The notes under the pieces are model-generated. The model saw nothing but the letters and a program-made list of their open reading frames with translations. It had not been told where the DNA came from and did no database searches. This document shows, piece by piece, positions 36,896 to 46,013 of a DNA stretch of 64,000 bases. This DNA comes from Caballeronia sp. GAFFF1 (lineage in GTDB: Bacteria; Pseudomonadota; Gammaproteobacteria; Burkholderiales; Burkholderiaceae). The DNA is taken from NCBI RefSeq assembly GCF_023630705.1, contig NZ_JALQEM010000028.1:124001-188000 (forward strand). The letters are read 5' to 3'. Positions within the stretch are counted from its first letter, which is position 1; each line of letters starts with the position of its first letter. The position numbers were made by a program, and so were the translations under genes.

Positions 36896-39800
36896 GTGTC
36901 GCATTCTTCGAGGCCGCAACGCGCGTTGCGCTTTCTGCTCGCTGTCGCATGGCTCCTCGCGGCGCTGACGGCGGGCGCTTCTCATGCCGCCGCGCGGCTC
37001 GTGATCGGCGCGGTGCCGGGCATGGTTCCTCCGCTGGATGTCGCCGCGGGCCCGGACGCGAACGCCGCGCCGCGCGGCGTCTCCATCGAGTTCGCGCAGG
37101 CGGTCGCCGAATCGCTCGGGATGGCGCCGCAATGGCGGCGCTATCCCAATCGCGCCGCGCTCCTCGACGCGCTCTCGCGCGGCGAAATCGACATGGCCAC
37201 CGGCGCGACCGGCGACGATCCCGGCGGCCCGCTGCTGCTCTCGCGGCCTTATCTGCCCATCAAGACGGTCATCGTCGAGCCGCTTGCAAAGCACGCGGCC
37301 ACACATCGCATGGCGTACGTGCAGACGCAGACATCGCCCGCGCGGCTTGCGGCCGCGTATCCTTCGATGACGCTCGCAGCTTACCCCGATACCGTTTCGG
37401 CATTGCTCGCGGTTTCGCTCGGTCAGGCCGATGCATTCGCCGGCGACGTGACGGCTGCCGCGTACTGCATCGGACACCTCGATTTGCCCGGTCTCGCGGT
37501 CACGGGCTTTGCGCCCTTCGACGAGAGCGGCTACAGCTTCGCGTTCGCGTCAGCCCGGCCCGACGCGCAAGCGCTGGCGCAGCGGGTCGATGCCGCGCTG
37601 GCGCGCCTGCCGCCGCGCTTCATGATCGTGGCCCGCGCTCGCTGGGAAGTGGCGATGACGGCAGTTTCGGCGCAGGGCACGCCCGAACTGACGCCCGCGC
37701 AGAAGGCGTGGATCGCGGCGCATCCGGTCGTCTATTACTCGATGCTGTCGCACGCGCCACCGCTCATGTTCCGCGACGCGCGCGGTCAGCCCGCCGGTCT
37801 CGCGCCGGACCTGCTCGCGGCGGTCTCGCGCACGACCGGGCTGCGCTTCGAGGGACGCCTGCGCCGCGATATCACGCGGATCGAGCGCGACGTGAAGACC
37901 GGCGAATCCGCATTCCTGCCGATCAGCGTGCCGCGCGGTCCTGACGATCCGGACTTCGTCGCGTCGGTGCCGTTCGGCGAAGGGCTTGTCGCCATCGTGA
38001 CGCGCTCGGGCTCGCCGCCGCTCGCCGATGCCGCCGCGCTCGCCGGCAAGCGCGTCGCGTTGCCCGCCGGCCTTCCCGCGCCGCCGACGCTGACCGGCAA
38101 GGCGCCGACGGCCCGCATCGTCGAAGTCAGTTCGATCGAAAGCCAACTCGCCGCTGTCGCCAACGGCCGGGCCGACGCGGCGCTGCTCGACATGAAGCTC
38201 GCCAATTACGCGATCGGCAATCCGTATCGCGGCAGGCTCGACATCAGCGGCGTGCTGTCGTCGAAGCCGTCGCCGCACGTGTTTCTCGTCGCGCGCAATC
38301 AGCCGGTGTTGCTCGACATTCTGAATCGCGCGATCGCGGCCTTGCCGCCTCACGAACTCGAAGCCATTCGTGCCCGTTGGCAGCTTGCTGAGCATCCCGA
38401 AACATTGTGGGAGCAAAGGCGCCCGCGCGTGGAGCTGGGCGCGGCGCTCGGTGGCGCGCTCGTGCTTGTGCTCGCCGGGTGGGCGGTGTCGCTGCGCGCG
38501 CAGATCGTGCGACGCATCGCCGCTGAAAACGCGATGCGCGTCGCCAAGGAGGAAGCGGAGACCGCGAACCGCGCGAAGTCCACCTTTCTCGCGACGATGA
38601 GCCACGAAATCCGCACGCCGATGAACGCGGTGCTCGGCCTGCTCGAACTCGAATTGCGCGCGCCCGGCAACCGCGAAGCCTCCGAGCGGTCGCTGCGCAC
38701 GGCGCATCACGCAGCGCGCGATCTGCTCGGCATGATCGACGATCTGCTCGACGTCGCGAAGATCGAAGCCGAGCGGCTCGTGCTGGCGCCGTCGCCGGTC
38801 GAGCTCTTTGCGTGGATCGCGGGCGTTGCGGCCATCTACGAGCCGGCGGCGCGGGCGAAGGGCATCGCGCTCGTCGTCGAGCGGCACGGCGAGCGCGACG
38901 GTCCGGCGTGGATCGTGGCCGACGCGCAGCGGCTGCGGCAGATCGTCGGCAATCTGCTGTCGAACGCGATCAAGTTCACCGATGCCGGCGCGGTCACGCT
39001 GGCGTGCGATGTCGCGCCGCCGCGCGACGGCAAGCGCGCGGTCACGTTGGTCGTGTCGGATACGGGCGTCGGCATTGCGCCGGAGCGGCAGGCGTCGCTC
39101 TTCACGCCGTTCGTGCAGGCCCACGACGGCGGCGCGCGGCGTTTCGGCGGCACGGGGCTCGGGCTCACCATCTGCAAGCGGCTCGTGTCGATGATGGGCG
39201 GCAGCATCGCGTTTGCCAGCACGCCCGGACAGGGAACCCGCTTCACGGTACGCGCCGCGTTTCCCGAAGCGCAGGAGACGGCGCAGCCACAGCCTTCCGA
39301 AACGCGCGATGCGGCGCCCGAGGCCGCGCGTGCGCTCAGGGGCTTGCGCGTGCTCGTCGTGGACGATCATCCCGCGAACCGCATGGTGCTCGACGGACAG
39401 ATCCGGCTGCTCGGCGGCTCGACCGAACTCGCGGTGGACGGCCGCAGCGCGTTCGCGCGCTGGCGCGACCATCCGGGCGCGTTCGACGTGATTCTCACCG
39501 ACTGCTCGATGCCCGAGATGAGCGGCGAGGAACTGGCCGAAGCCATCCGCGCCGACGAGGCGGCGCACGCGTTCGGCGCACGCGCGACGCCCATTGTCGG
39601 ACTGACGGCGAATGCGCAGCCCGAAGCGGCCCGGCGCGCGGTGGCGGCGGGCATGACGATGTGTCTCGTGAAGCCGATCGGCCTGGATGCGCTGCGCGAT
39701 GCGCTTGCGGCGGCGGCTGCGGGGAAGCATGCGCAGGCGGTCGCGGGGAGCATGGACGAGCGGGAAACTGGACCAGGGCAGGCGGGACGTTTCGCTGAAA

Positions 39801-40309
39801 GCGAGCGACCTGGAGAAGCCGACTGGAGTGTGCCCGCCAGGCCTGCGCCCGCGATGCAAGCGACGGCGGCGTTCGAGACCACACAAGCCACGACAACGCG
39901 GTCGACGCCCCCGCAACAGACCCGCGATGTCACACCAGACGCCGACACCACGCCGCCTTTCGACTCCGCGACGCTCGCCACCTTCGGCGATCAGGCCGCG
40001 ACGCTCCTCGAAACGCTCCGATCGGCCAACGCGCACGATCTCGACGAGGCTCATGCGGCGAGAAACGCGTGCGATCACGAGCGCCTGCGCGAGATCGCGC
40101 ATCGGATGAAGGGTGCGGCGGCGGTCATCGGCGCGGCGCGGTTCAAAGAGACGTGCGTCGCCCTTCAGCGCGACTGCGACCGCGCCATCGACGAAGATCG
40201 CAACGGCGAGGACGATGCTTCGATTGACGCATCGTTCGCCGCCTTCGAGCATGCCGCCCTGACACTCGATGCCGCGCTCGACGCCGCCGTTGCGCGGCCA
40301 TCCGTGTGA
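36896..40309 (+). CDS. BvgS/EvgS-like hybrid sensor histidine kinase
   Basis: A 1137-residue multi-domain sensor, starting at GTG 36896 with GGGGGT upstream. A signal peptide (1-31) is followed by two periplasmic solute-binding (SBP_bac_3-like) domains, about 32-255 and 260-500. A single TM segment lies near 512-531. The kinase has His570 in ATMSHEIRTPMN and an ATPase with DTGVGIAPE and GGTGLGLTI. The receiver has acidic pair D823/D824 and phospho-acceptor D869 in ILTDCSMPEMSG. Last is an Hpt domain with His1069 in IAHRMKGAAA. The phosphorelay is complete inside one chain. No partner response regulator is adjacent, and the ligand is unknown. Confidence 0.92.
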   Translation: MSHSSRPQRALRFLLAVAWLLAALTAGASHAAARLVIGAVPGMVPPLDVAAGPDANAAPRGVSIEFAQAVAESLGMAPQWRRYPNRAALLDALSRGEIDMATGATGDDPGGPLLLSRPYLPIKTVIVEPLAKHAATHRMAYVQTQTSPARLAAAYPSMTLAAYPDTVSALLAVSLGQADAFAGDVTAAAYCIGHLDLPGLAVTGFAPFDESGYSFAFASARPDAQALAQRVDAALARLPPRFMIVARARWEVAMTAVSAQGTPELTPAQKAWIAAHPVVYYSMLSHAPPLMFRDARGQPAGLAPDLLAAVSRTTGLRFEGRLRRDITRIERDVKTGESAFLPISVPRGPDDPDFVASVPFGEGLVAIVTRSGSPPLADAAALAGKRVALPAGLPAPPTLTGKAPTARIVEVSSIESQLAAVANGRADAALLDMKLANYAIGNPYRGRLDISGVLSSKPSPHVFLVARNQPVLLDILNRAIAALPPHELEAIRARWQLAEHPETLWEQRRPRVELGAALGGALVLVLAGWAVSLRAQIVRRIAAENAMRVAKEEAETANRAKSTFLATMSHEIRTPMNAVLGLLELELRAPGNREASERSLRTAHHAARDLLGMIDDLLDVAKIEAERLVLAPSPVELFAWIAGVAAIYEPAARAKGIALVVERHGERDGPAWIVADAQRLRQIVGNLLSNAIKFTDAGAVTLACDVAPPRDGKRAVTLVVSDTGVGIAPERQASLFTPFVQAHDGGARRFGGTGLGLTICKRLVSMMGGSIAFASTPGQGTRFTVRAAFPEAQETAQPQPSETRDAAPEAARALRGLRVLVVDDHPANRMVLDGQIRLLGGSTELAVDGRSAFARWRDHPGAFDVILTDCSMPEMSGEELAEAIRADEAAHAFGARATPIVGLTANAQPEAARRAVAAGMTMCLVKPIGLDALRDALAAAAAGKHAQAVAGSMDERETGPGQAGRFAESERPGEADWSVPARPAPAMQATAAFETTQATTTRSTPPQQTRDVTPDADTTPPFDSATLATFGDQAATLLETLRSANAHDLDEAHAARNACDHERLREIAHRMKGAAAVIGAARFKETCVALQRDCDRAIDEDRNGEDDASIDASFAAFEHAALTLDAALDAAVARPSV

Positions 40310-40311
40310 CC

Positions 40312-40332
40312 GACGCGCTTGCGCGCCGCGTC
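40312..40332 (+). terminator. small hairpin after hybrid kinase
   Basis: GACGCG / CGCGTC stem with a nine-base loop just after the kinase stop. The stem is only six bases and no T run follows, so this is weakly supported. Confidence 0.3.
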
Positions 40333-40431
40333 TCGATCGTATGTTCGCGATCGTGTGTTCTAATTGAACCTCCGTTCATCTCGAATTAGCGGCCATGCGT
40401 TGGCCGCGCGATCAGCTTGCGCCAACGAGGC

Positions 40432-40959
40432 ATGAATCGAAGGGATACATACGCAATCCGTCGTCGTTCTCGCGGCGTCGTCCGGGCGGCGGCCTTCGTG
40501 CTTCTCGCGCTCATCGCGACGGCGGCGACGCTTCGCACCGATGCGGCGCGCGCGCAGCAGCCGGACTGGCTCGACCCGCACGTCACGCAGGCCACCATCG
40601 TCGACACCATCTGCGTGCCCGGTTACGTCGATCGCGTGCTGCCGTCCTTCGAGACGCAGATGCGCCAGAAGGAGCGGCTCTTGAAGCAGCGAAGCATCGA
40701 TGCTTCGTTCGCGTCGGAATACGCGCTGGATCACCGCATGCCGGTGCTGCTCGGCGGCTCGCCGAATTCGCCCGCCAACCTGGATGTGCGCCGCTGGGAA
40801 GGGCGCGACGGTCAACGTCGCAAGGAGCGGCTCGCGGTCTATCTCAAGCGTTGCGTGTGCACCGGCGACATGACGCTTAAGGCCGCGCAGTCGGCGATGG
40901 CGGGGGACTGGGCGAATCTCTTTCCGAATCTTTCTAGTATGTCTTGTCAGGGGTTCTAA
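40432..40959 (+). CDS. secreted HNH-like protein
   Basis: A 175-residue protein starting at ATG 40432 with GAGG before it. A basic N-terminus and hydrophobic core form a Sec signal peptide with likely cleavage at AARAQ. The mature part matches a family of small HNH-like proteins: TICVPGYVDRVLPSF near the start, then the core EYALDHRMPVLLGGSPNSPANL with the D-H pair, and C-terminal RCVCTGDMTLKAAQSAMAGDW. Metal binding and nuclease activity are possible, but the canonical final histidine of HNH is absent as far as I see. Probably periplasmic. No neighbouring partner. Confidence 0.7.
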   Translation: MNRRDTYAIRRRSRGVVRAAAFVLLALIATAATLRTDAARAQQPDWLDPHVTQATIVDTICVPGYVDRVLPSFETQMRQKERLLKQRSIDASFASEYALDHRMPVLLGGSPNSPANLDVRRWEGRDGQRRKERLAVYLKRCVCTGDMTLKAAQSAMAGDWANLFPNLSSMSCQGF

Positions 40960-41084
40960 CGGGGTAGGAAGGATGCAAACGCCAACGCAAAAGGCAGAAC
41001 GCAAAACGCCGAATGCAAAACCGGGCACGCGGGCACCCCGCCACGCATCGAATGGCGAGCGCGACGCGCACGGCCAGTTGCTAG

Positions 41085-41182
41085 CCGAGAACCGAGAACC
41101 GAGAACCGAGAACCGAGAATCGAGAATCGAGAATCGAGAATCGAGAATCGAGAATCGAGAATCGAGAACCGCGAGCCGCGAG
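41085..41182. repeat. heptanucleotide tandem repeat, 12 units plus degenerate tail
   Basis: Five units of CCGAGAA (41085-41119) then seven of TCGAGAA (41120-41168), followed by two CCGCGAG variants. It lies in the 430-base gap (40960-41390) between the HNH-like gene and the L,D-transpeptidase, about 200 bases before the latter's start. Frames through it encode only low-complexity protein. The rest of that gap shows no gene. Confidence 0.95.
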
Positions 41183-41390
41183 CCGCGCACTGCCGCACTC
41201 GTACGGCGCCATCGCGCATCCCTCCAATCGCACCACCGCGCCGGAACAGACCTTGCTTCCACCATAGTGACGAACTCAACATCACAGCTAGCCGGTGCCA
41301 TCGAAAGCACCGGCTTCTTCGTCGATGCGCGCTCATTCCAGCGGACGGTCCAGCGAACCGTCCGTGGTCGAGGCTCAAGCGGATCTTTCA

Positions 41391-42782
41391 ATGCAGCCCG
41401 AAGGAAACAACGAGACGCCAATCGGCGCACGAATCATCGGGGTCGCGGCACTGATCGCACTGTTCGCCTGCATGCCGCAAGCTCGCGCGGAACCGGGGTC
41501 GGTCGTGCAAGGACGCGTCGCCCCTGCGCTTCTACCGCCCGCGCCGCCGCTTTTGCGCAGCGCCAGTGCGCCGCAGGTAGCGAGCGCGCCGCCTCGCGCG
41601 TTGCCCGCGATGCCGGTGCCAATGACACCGCAAGGCGCATCGGCGGCGTCAGCGCGATTGGGTGCATCGGCAGCAAGCCGGGCATCAGCGGAAGGCGGAG
41701 CATCAGCGGAACGCGGGGCATCAGCGGCAAGCGGGGCATCAGCGGCAAGCGGGGCATCAACGGCAAGCGAAGCACCCGTATCAAGCGAAGCACCCGCAGC
41801 AAGCAAGGCATCAACGGCACGCAGAGCATCGGCCGGAAGCGGCCCGTCAGCGGCAAGCGAAGCACCCGCAGCAAGTGAAGCATCCGCAGCATCCGCAGCA
41901 TCAGCCGCCGAAGCCGCCGAGGCCGCATCCGCCGCATCCGAAGCCGCCGTGCCCGAGGTCCCGCTTCCGCCGGAGCCGCCCGAGCCGAACGTCGCGCAGC
42001 GCACCGGCCTGCCGGCGACGGGCGCCTACGCGATGCGTCAGACGTTCGCGAAAGAAGTGGATCGCCGTCTGAACGTGCCGCTCGCCGCACAGCAGGCTAA
42101 TGGCCGCCTCCTGCAGCATGCGCTCGACGATCACGGCCACGGCGCACTTGCAAACGAATTCGTCGTGCTCGTCGATCGCAGCGAGAACGTGCAGGCGCTC
42201 TTCGTCTACTTTCGCGCGAAGCCGGGCGATGCCTGGTCGATGATCGGCGCATCGCCCGTATCGACCGGACGGCCCGGCACATACGACCACTTCCTGACGC
42301 CGCTCGGCGTTTTCCAGCACGTGCCGGGCAACATGGACTTTCGCGCCGAGGGCACGGAGAACGAATTCAAAATTCGCGGGTACGGAGCGCGCGACATGCG
42401 CATCTACGACTTCGGCTGGGCCGATGGCGAACGCGGCTGGGGCAAAGGCGGCGTCTCGCCGATGCGCTTCCAGATGCACGCCACCGATCCCGAAAAGCTT
42501 GAGCCGCTACTTGGCATGCGGCATTCAAAAGGCTGCGTGCGCATCCCGTCGACGCTCAACGCGTTTTTCGATCACCACGGCATCCTCGATGCGCAGTACG
42601 AAGCGCGCGCGGCCGAAGGGGAATCCATGTGGGTGCTGAAGCCCACGCGGCAGACGACGCCGTGGGCGGGGCATTACCTCGTCGTCGTCGATAGCGGCGC
42701 GAAGGCGCGGCCGGCGTGGTCGCCCGGACCGGGCAAGGCGGCGCGGGCACGTACGCCCGTGGGCGCGAATTCCGTCGACTGA
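41391..42782 (+). CDS. L,D-transpeptidase (YkuD) with Ala/Ser repeat linker
   Basis: Periplasmic cell-wall enzyme of 463 residues that makes or remodels 3-3 peptidoglycan cross-links or anchors proteins. I used ATG 41391; the 41295 frame extends it without a better signal. Residues 1-33 are a signal peptide. Residues about 92-175 are a hexapeptide-repeat linker (ASAASG/E), encoded by an 18-bp repeat. The YkuD domain follows: FPTR-free core LTPLGVFQHVPG, MRFQMHATD, and the catalytic HSKGCVRIP with Cys382 and upstream His residues. The linker probably lets the domain span the periplasm. It converges with the EamA gene 12 bases away. Confidence 0.87.
   Translation: MQPEGNNETPIGARIIGVAALIALFACMPQARAEPGSVVQGRVAPALLPPAPPLLRSASAPQVASAPPRALPAMPVPMTPQGASAASARLGASAASRASAEGGASAERGASAASGASAASGASTASEAPVSSEAPAASKASTARRASAGSGPSAASEAPAASEASAASAASAAEAAEAASAASEAAVPEVPLPPEPPEPNVAQRTGLPATGAYAMRQTFAKEVDRRLNVPLAAQQANGRLLQHALDDHGHGALANEFVVLVDRSENVQALFVYFRAKPGDAWSMIGASPVSTGRPGTYDHFLTPLGVFQHVPGNMDFRAEGTENEFKIRGYGARDMRIYDFGWADGERGWGKGGVSPMRFQMHATDPEKLEPLLGMRHSKGCVRIPSTLNAFFDHHGILDAQYEARAAEGESMWVLKPTRQTTPWAGHYLVVVDSGAKARPAWSPGPGKAARARTPVGANSVD
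41664..41915 (+). repeat. 18-bp in-frame tandem repeat (14 units) in the L,D-transpeptidase gene
   Basis: Fourteen units of 18 bp, consensus GCATCAGCGGCAAGCGGG, code for the hexapeptide ASAASG and variants (ASAERG, ASTASE, APAASE). Two adjacent units (41718-41753) are identical, which suggests recent expansion by slippage or recombination. Unit length is a multiple of three, so copy-number change keeps the frame. Confidence 0.92.
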
Positions 42783-42794
42783 ACGCGGCGAACG

Positions 42795-43676
42795 CTATTT
42801 CGACCGCGCGAGCACTACGCCCGCCAACGCGACGGCAAAGCCCGCCAATTGCACCACGCCTAGCGTCTCGCCGAACGCGAGAAAGCTCATCAGCGCGGCG
42901 AGCGGCGGCGCGAGAAAGAGCAGGGCCGTCGCGCGCGACGCATCGCCGCGCCGGACCATCCACACGAGCAGCGTCGTCGCGACGCCCGAGAGCATGAGCA
43001 CGCCCCACGCGATGCAGGCCCACGTCGTCATCGTCGGAATGAAGCGGTGTTCGCCGAGCGACAGGGCGAGCACCGCCGCGACGATGGCCGCGCCCGCGTT
43101 TTGCAGCGCGCTTGCGCTGCGGATATCGGCGCTCGCGAGCGATGTCTTCTGATACAGCGTGCCTGCGGTGATCGCGAAAACGGACACTACCGCGACCGTC
43201 ACGACGAGCCATTGCGGCGCGGCGTTCGCGGTATGGGCCGCCGGCGCGCCGCTTTGCGCGAGCTTCGGCGCGAGAACGAGCCCGACGCCCGCGAGACCCA
43301 CGAGCAGCCCGCTCCACGATCGCGCCGAAAGCCGCTCGCCGAACACGCGCGCCGCGATGGCCGCCGTCAAAAGCGGCTGAAGCGCCCCCAGCAGCGCCAT
43401 CACGCCGACGCCCAGACCTTGCGCCACCGCCCAGTAGCCCGCGCCGAGATACACGCCTTGCAGCAGCGCGCCCGCGAAGAGATGCCGCGCGGCATCCCGT
43501 GCATTCGGCCATGCCACGCGGGCAGCGAGCGCCAGCACGACGAACAGCAGCGCCGTGCCGCTAAAGCGCGCGAGCAGATATAGATTCGGGTCGACGTAAG
43601 GCGTGATCGCCCGCGCGACGATAAAGCCCGTCGACCATAGAAACACGAATACGGGCGCGATGAGCAAGGAGAGCAT
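42795..43676 (-). CDS. EamA/DMT family exporter
   Basis: A 293-residue inner-membrane protein with ten hydrophobic helices in two five-helix halves, as in EamA/RhaT-type drug/metabolite transporters. Start at 43676 (MLSLLIAPVFVFLWSTGFIVARA). Visible family features are GALLQGVYLGAGYWAVAQG, LGALQPLLTAAIAARVFGE, LSGVATTLLVWMVRRGDASRA and LAPPLAALMSFLAFGE. Substrate may be an amino acid or metabolite, unknown. Its start region faces the phosphonate importer operon across a 175-base gap. Confidence 0.88.
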   Translation of the reverse strand: MLSLLIAPVFVFLWSTGFIVARAITPYVDPNLYLLARFSGTALLFVVLALAARVAWPNARDAARHLFAGALLQGVYLGAGYWAVAQGLGVGVMALLGALQPLLTAAIAARVFGERLSARSWSGLLVGLAGVGLVLAPKLAQSGAPAAHTANAAPQWLVVTVAVVSVFAITAGTLYQKTSLASADIRSASALQNAGAAIVAAVLALSLGEHRFIPTMTTWACIAWGVLMLSGVATTLLVWMVRRGDASRATALLFLAPPLAALMSFLAFGETLGVVQLAGFAVALAGVVLARSK

Positions 43677-43851
43677 GAGCGAGTGTGGCAGACCGGAAAG
43701 GCAGCAGTATCGACGCAATCACGCGCGCCGTCTTGTTCAACCGTGCACTGCCGAAGCCGCACATGACAGCGCCGCGCAGTCACGCCGATGTCACAGAGCT
43801 CTGCAATGCTTCGGCTCTACCGTCCTCTGTCATCCAGCCACGAGACTCTAC

Positions 43852-44940
43852 ATGACCCGCGATTCATCCTTCGCGCGCCGGCTGCTGCCCGGCGCGTGCG
43901 CATCGATTGCACTGGCTGCACTGGCTTCATTCGCGGCGACGCCCGCGCTGGCCGCCGACGCGGTGGTTTTGTACACCGCCGACGGCCTCGAGAATCTCTA
44001 TAAGGACGTGCTGCCCGCCTTCGAGAAGAAAGAAGGCGTGAAGGTGAATATAGTGACGGCGGGAAGCGGCGAAGTGGTGAACCGAGCGACCGTCGAGAAG
44101 GACTCGCCGAAGGCCGATGTCCTCGTCACGCTGCCGCCGTTCATTCAACAGGCCGCGCAAAGCGGGCTGCTGCAAAACTATCAGAGCGTGAACTACAAGA
44201 ACGTGCCCGCCATCGCGAAGGCGCCGGACGGCGCGTGGGCCACGTTCGTGAACAACTACTTCTCCTTCGCGATCAATCCGGAAGTCACGAAGACCGCGCC
44301 GAAGACGTTCGCGGACCTTCTGCATCCGAACTACGCGGGCAAGGTGGCGTATTCGAACCCTGCCACCGCCGGCGACGGCATGGCGGTCATCATCCTGACG
44401 TCCGCGCTGATGGGCGAGGACAAGGCGTTCGACTATCTGAAGTCGCTCGAACAAAGCGCCAAGTTCCACACGAAGGGCACGGGTTATCTCGACGTGCTGC
44501 TCTCGCGTAACGAAATCGCGTTCGCGAACGGCGACCTGCAAATGGATCTCGACGATGCCGCGAACGGCGGTTTGTCGATCAAGCCGCTCTTTCTCTCGCA
44601 CGCCGCAGGCGAAGCGCCGACCACGTTCCAGCTTCCGTACGCCATCGGTCTCATCAAGGGCGCGCCGAATCACGCGGAAGGAAAGAAGCTGATCGACTAT
44701 CTGATGTCGGCCGACGTGCAGGCGAAAGTGCCCGATATCTACGGCATCCCGGCGCGCACGGACGTGCCGCTCGCCGGCAAGAACGGCGACACCGTCAAGC
44801 AGGCCATTTCCGGCGTCAAGCTGATTCCCGTGGACTGGAATCAGGTGATGCAGAAGAAGGCCGGCTGGACTGACCGATGGAAGAACGAAGTCATCGGCAA
44901 TTCGGGGAAGCAAACCGAAGTCGTGAAGCCGAAGTCGTGA
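43852..44940 (+). CDS. phnS: 2-aminoethylphosphonate ABC transporter, substrate-binding protein
   Basis: Periplasmic binding protein of 362 residues. Residues 1-36 form a signal peptide ending TPALA-AD. The mature part resembles Salmonella PhnS as I recall it: ADVLVTLPPFIQQAAQ, VNNYFSFAINPEVTKTAP, IAFANGDLQMDL, and LPYAIGLIKGAPNHAEGKKLIDYLMS. An iron- or thiamine-type binding protein is the main alternative because all are distantly related. The next gene starts inside its stop codon (GTGA). No phosphonate-degrading genes are in the window, so uptake may serve enzymes coded elsewhere. Confidence 0.82.
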   Translation: MTRDSSFARRLLPGACASIALAALASFAATPALAADAVVLYTADGLENLYKDVLPAFEKKEGVKVNIVTAGSGEVVNRATVEKDSPKADVLVTLPPFIQQAAQSGLLQNYQSVNYKNVPAIAKAPDGAWATFVNNYFSFAINPEVTKTAPKTFADLLHPNYAGKVAYSNPATAGDGMAVIILTSALMGEDKAFDYLKSLEQSAKFHTKGTGYLDVLLSRNEIAFANGDLQMDLDDAANGGLSIKPLFLSHAAGEAPTTFQLPYAIGLIKGAPNHAEGKKLIDYLMSADVQAKVPDIYGIPARTDVPLAGKNGDTVKQAISGVKLIPVDWNQVMQKKAGWTDRWKNEVIGNSGKQTEVVKPKS

Positions 44941-46013
44941 GCACGATTGCACTGTCGCCGGCGGCGCGCGAGGAACCGGCGCTCGCCGCGACATCCGGCG
45001 TGCGCATCGAGCGCCTGACCGTGCGCTTCGGCGCGCGCACGGTGCTCGACGACCTCACGCTCAATATCGAGCGCGGCGAGTTCCTGACCGTGCTCGGCCG
45101 AAGCGGCTGCGGCAAGACCACGCTTTTGCGCTTCATCGCAGGATTCGTCAACGCGGACGCGCTCGCGGGCACGCTCAGCATCGCCGGGCGGGATTTGACG
45201 CATGTAGCCGCGCATCGTCGCAATCTCGGCCTGCTGTTTCAGAACTACGCGCTCTTCCCGCATCTGTCCGTGTTCGAGAACGTCGCCTTCGGGTTGCACG
45301 CGCGCAAGCTGAAAGCGGCGGAAATCGCGCGCCGCGTCGCCGATGCGCTCAAGCTCGTGCAACTCGCCGATGCCGGTCACGTCATGCCCGCGCAGCTTTC
45401 CGGCGGCATGCAGCAGCGCGTGGCGCTGGCGCGCGCGCTCGTCATCGAGCCGGACGTGCTCTTGCTCGACGAACCGCTCTCCGCGCTCGACGCGAATCTG
45501 CGCGCGTCCGTGCGCAGCGAACTGAAGTCGCTGCACGAGCGTCTGCCGAATCTGACGATCGTCTGCGTGACGCACGATCAGGACGACGCCCTCGTGCTGT
45601 CCGATCGCACGCTTCTGATGCGCGATGGCCGCATCGCGCAACTCGGCTCGCCGCGCGAGCTCTACGACGCGCCCAACGACGGCTTCGTGGCGCGTTATCT
45701 CGGCGCGGCGAATCTGCTGCCGCCGCGCGTGGTCTATCCGGTCGGCGATGCGCGTCACGACGAGCGCGAGCGTCTTGCGTGCATCCGTCCCGAGCGTTTC
45801 GCGATTGCGCCGCTCGGCGATGGCCCGCTGCACGGCACGGTCGCATCGGTGGACTGGTACGGCGCGGCGCTGTCCATTGCCGTCGCGCTCGATGCGCTGC
45901 CCGGCGAGCCCGTGCTCGTCACGATGCAGCGCGGCCACGCGCGCATGCCCGAAAAGGGCGCGCGCGTTTCTCTTCGATTCGAGGCTGACGATGTCGTCCT
46001 TGTTCGTCCCTGA
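44937..46013 (+). CDS. phnT: 2-aminoethylphosphonate ABC transporter, ATPase
   Basis: ATPase subunit, 358 residues. I chose GTG 44937, which overlaps the previous stop by four bases (GTGA), giving a coupled start; the longer frame would overlap phnS by 60 bases. Walker A is VLGRSGCGKTT, the Q-loop LLFQNYALFPH, the signature LSGGMQQRVALARAL and Walker B VLLLDEPLSALD. The C-terminal domain resembles a TOBE-like extension. The next gene overlaps by 23 bases. The order S-T-U-V agrees with the phnSTUV system. Confidence 0.9.
   Translation: MSTIALSPAAREEPALAATSGVRIERLTVRFGARTVLDDLTLNIERGEFLTVLGRSGCGKTTLLRFIAGFVNADALAGTLSIAGRDLTHVAAHRRNLGLLFQNYALFPHLSVFENVAFGLHARKLKAAEIARRVADALKLVQLADAGHVMPAQLSGGMQQRVALARALVIEPDVLLLDEPLSALDANLRASVRSELKSLHERLPNLTIVCVTHDQDDALVLSDRTLLMRDGRIAQLGSPRELYDAPNDGFVARYLGAANLLPPRVVYPVGDARHDERERLACIRPERFAIAPLGDGPLHGTVASVDWYGAALSIAVALDALPGEPVLVTMQRGHARMPEKGARVSLRFEADDVVLVRP

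Noticed and set aside
37550..40252. Minus-strand open frame of 900 codons opposite the hybrid kinase
   Set aside because: Antisense shadow; the plus strand carries a complete phosphorelay protein with all motifs.
40973..41878. Open frame through the heptad repeat
   Set aside because: Low-complexity NRES/IENR product, overlaps the transpeptidase in another frame, no start signal.
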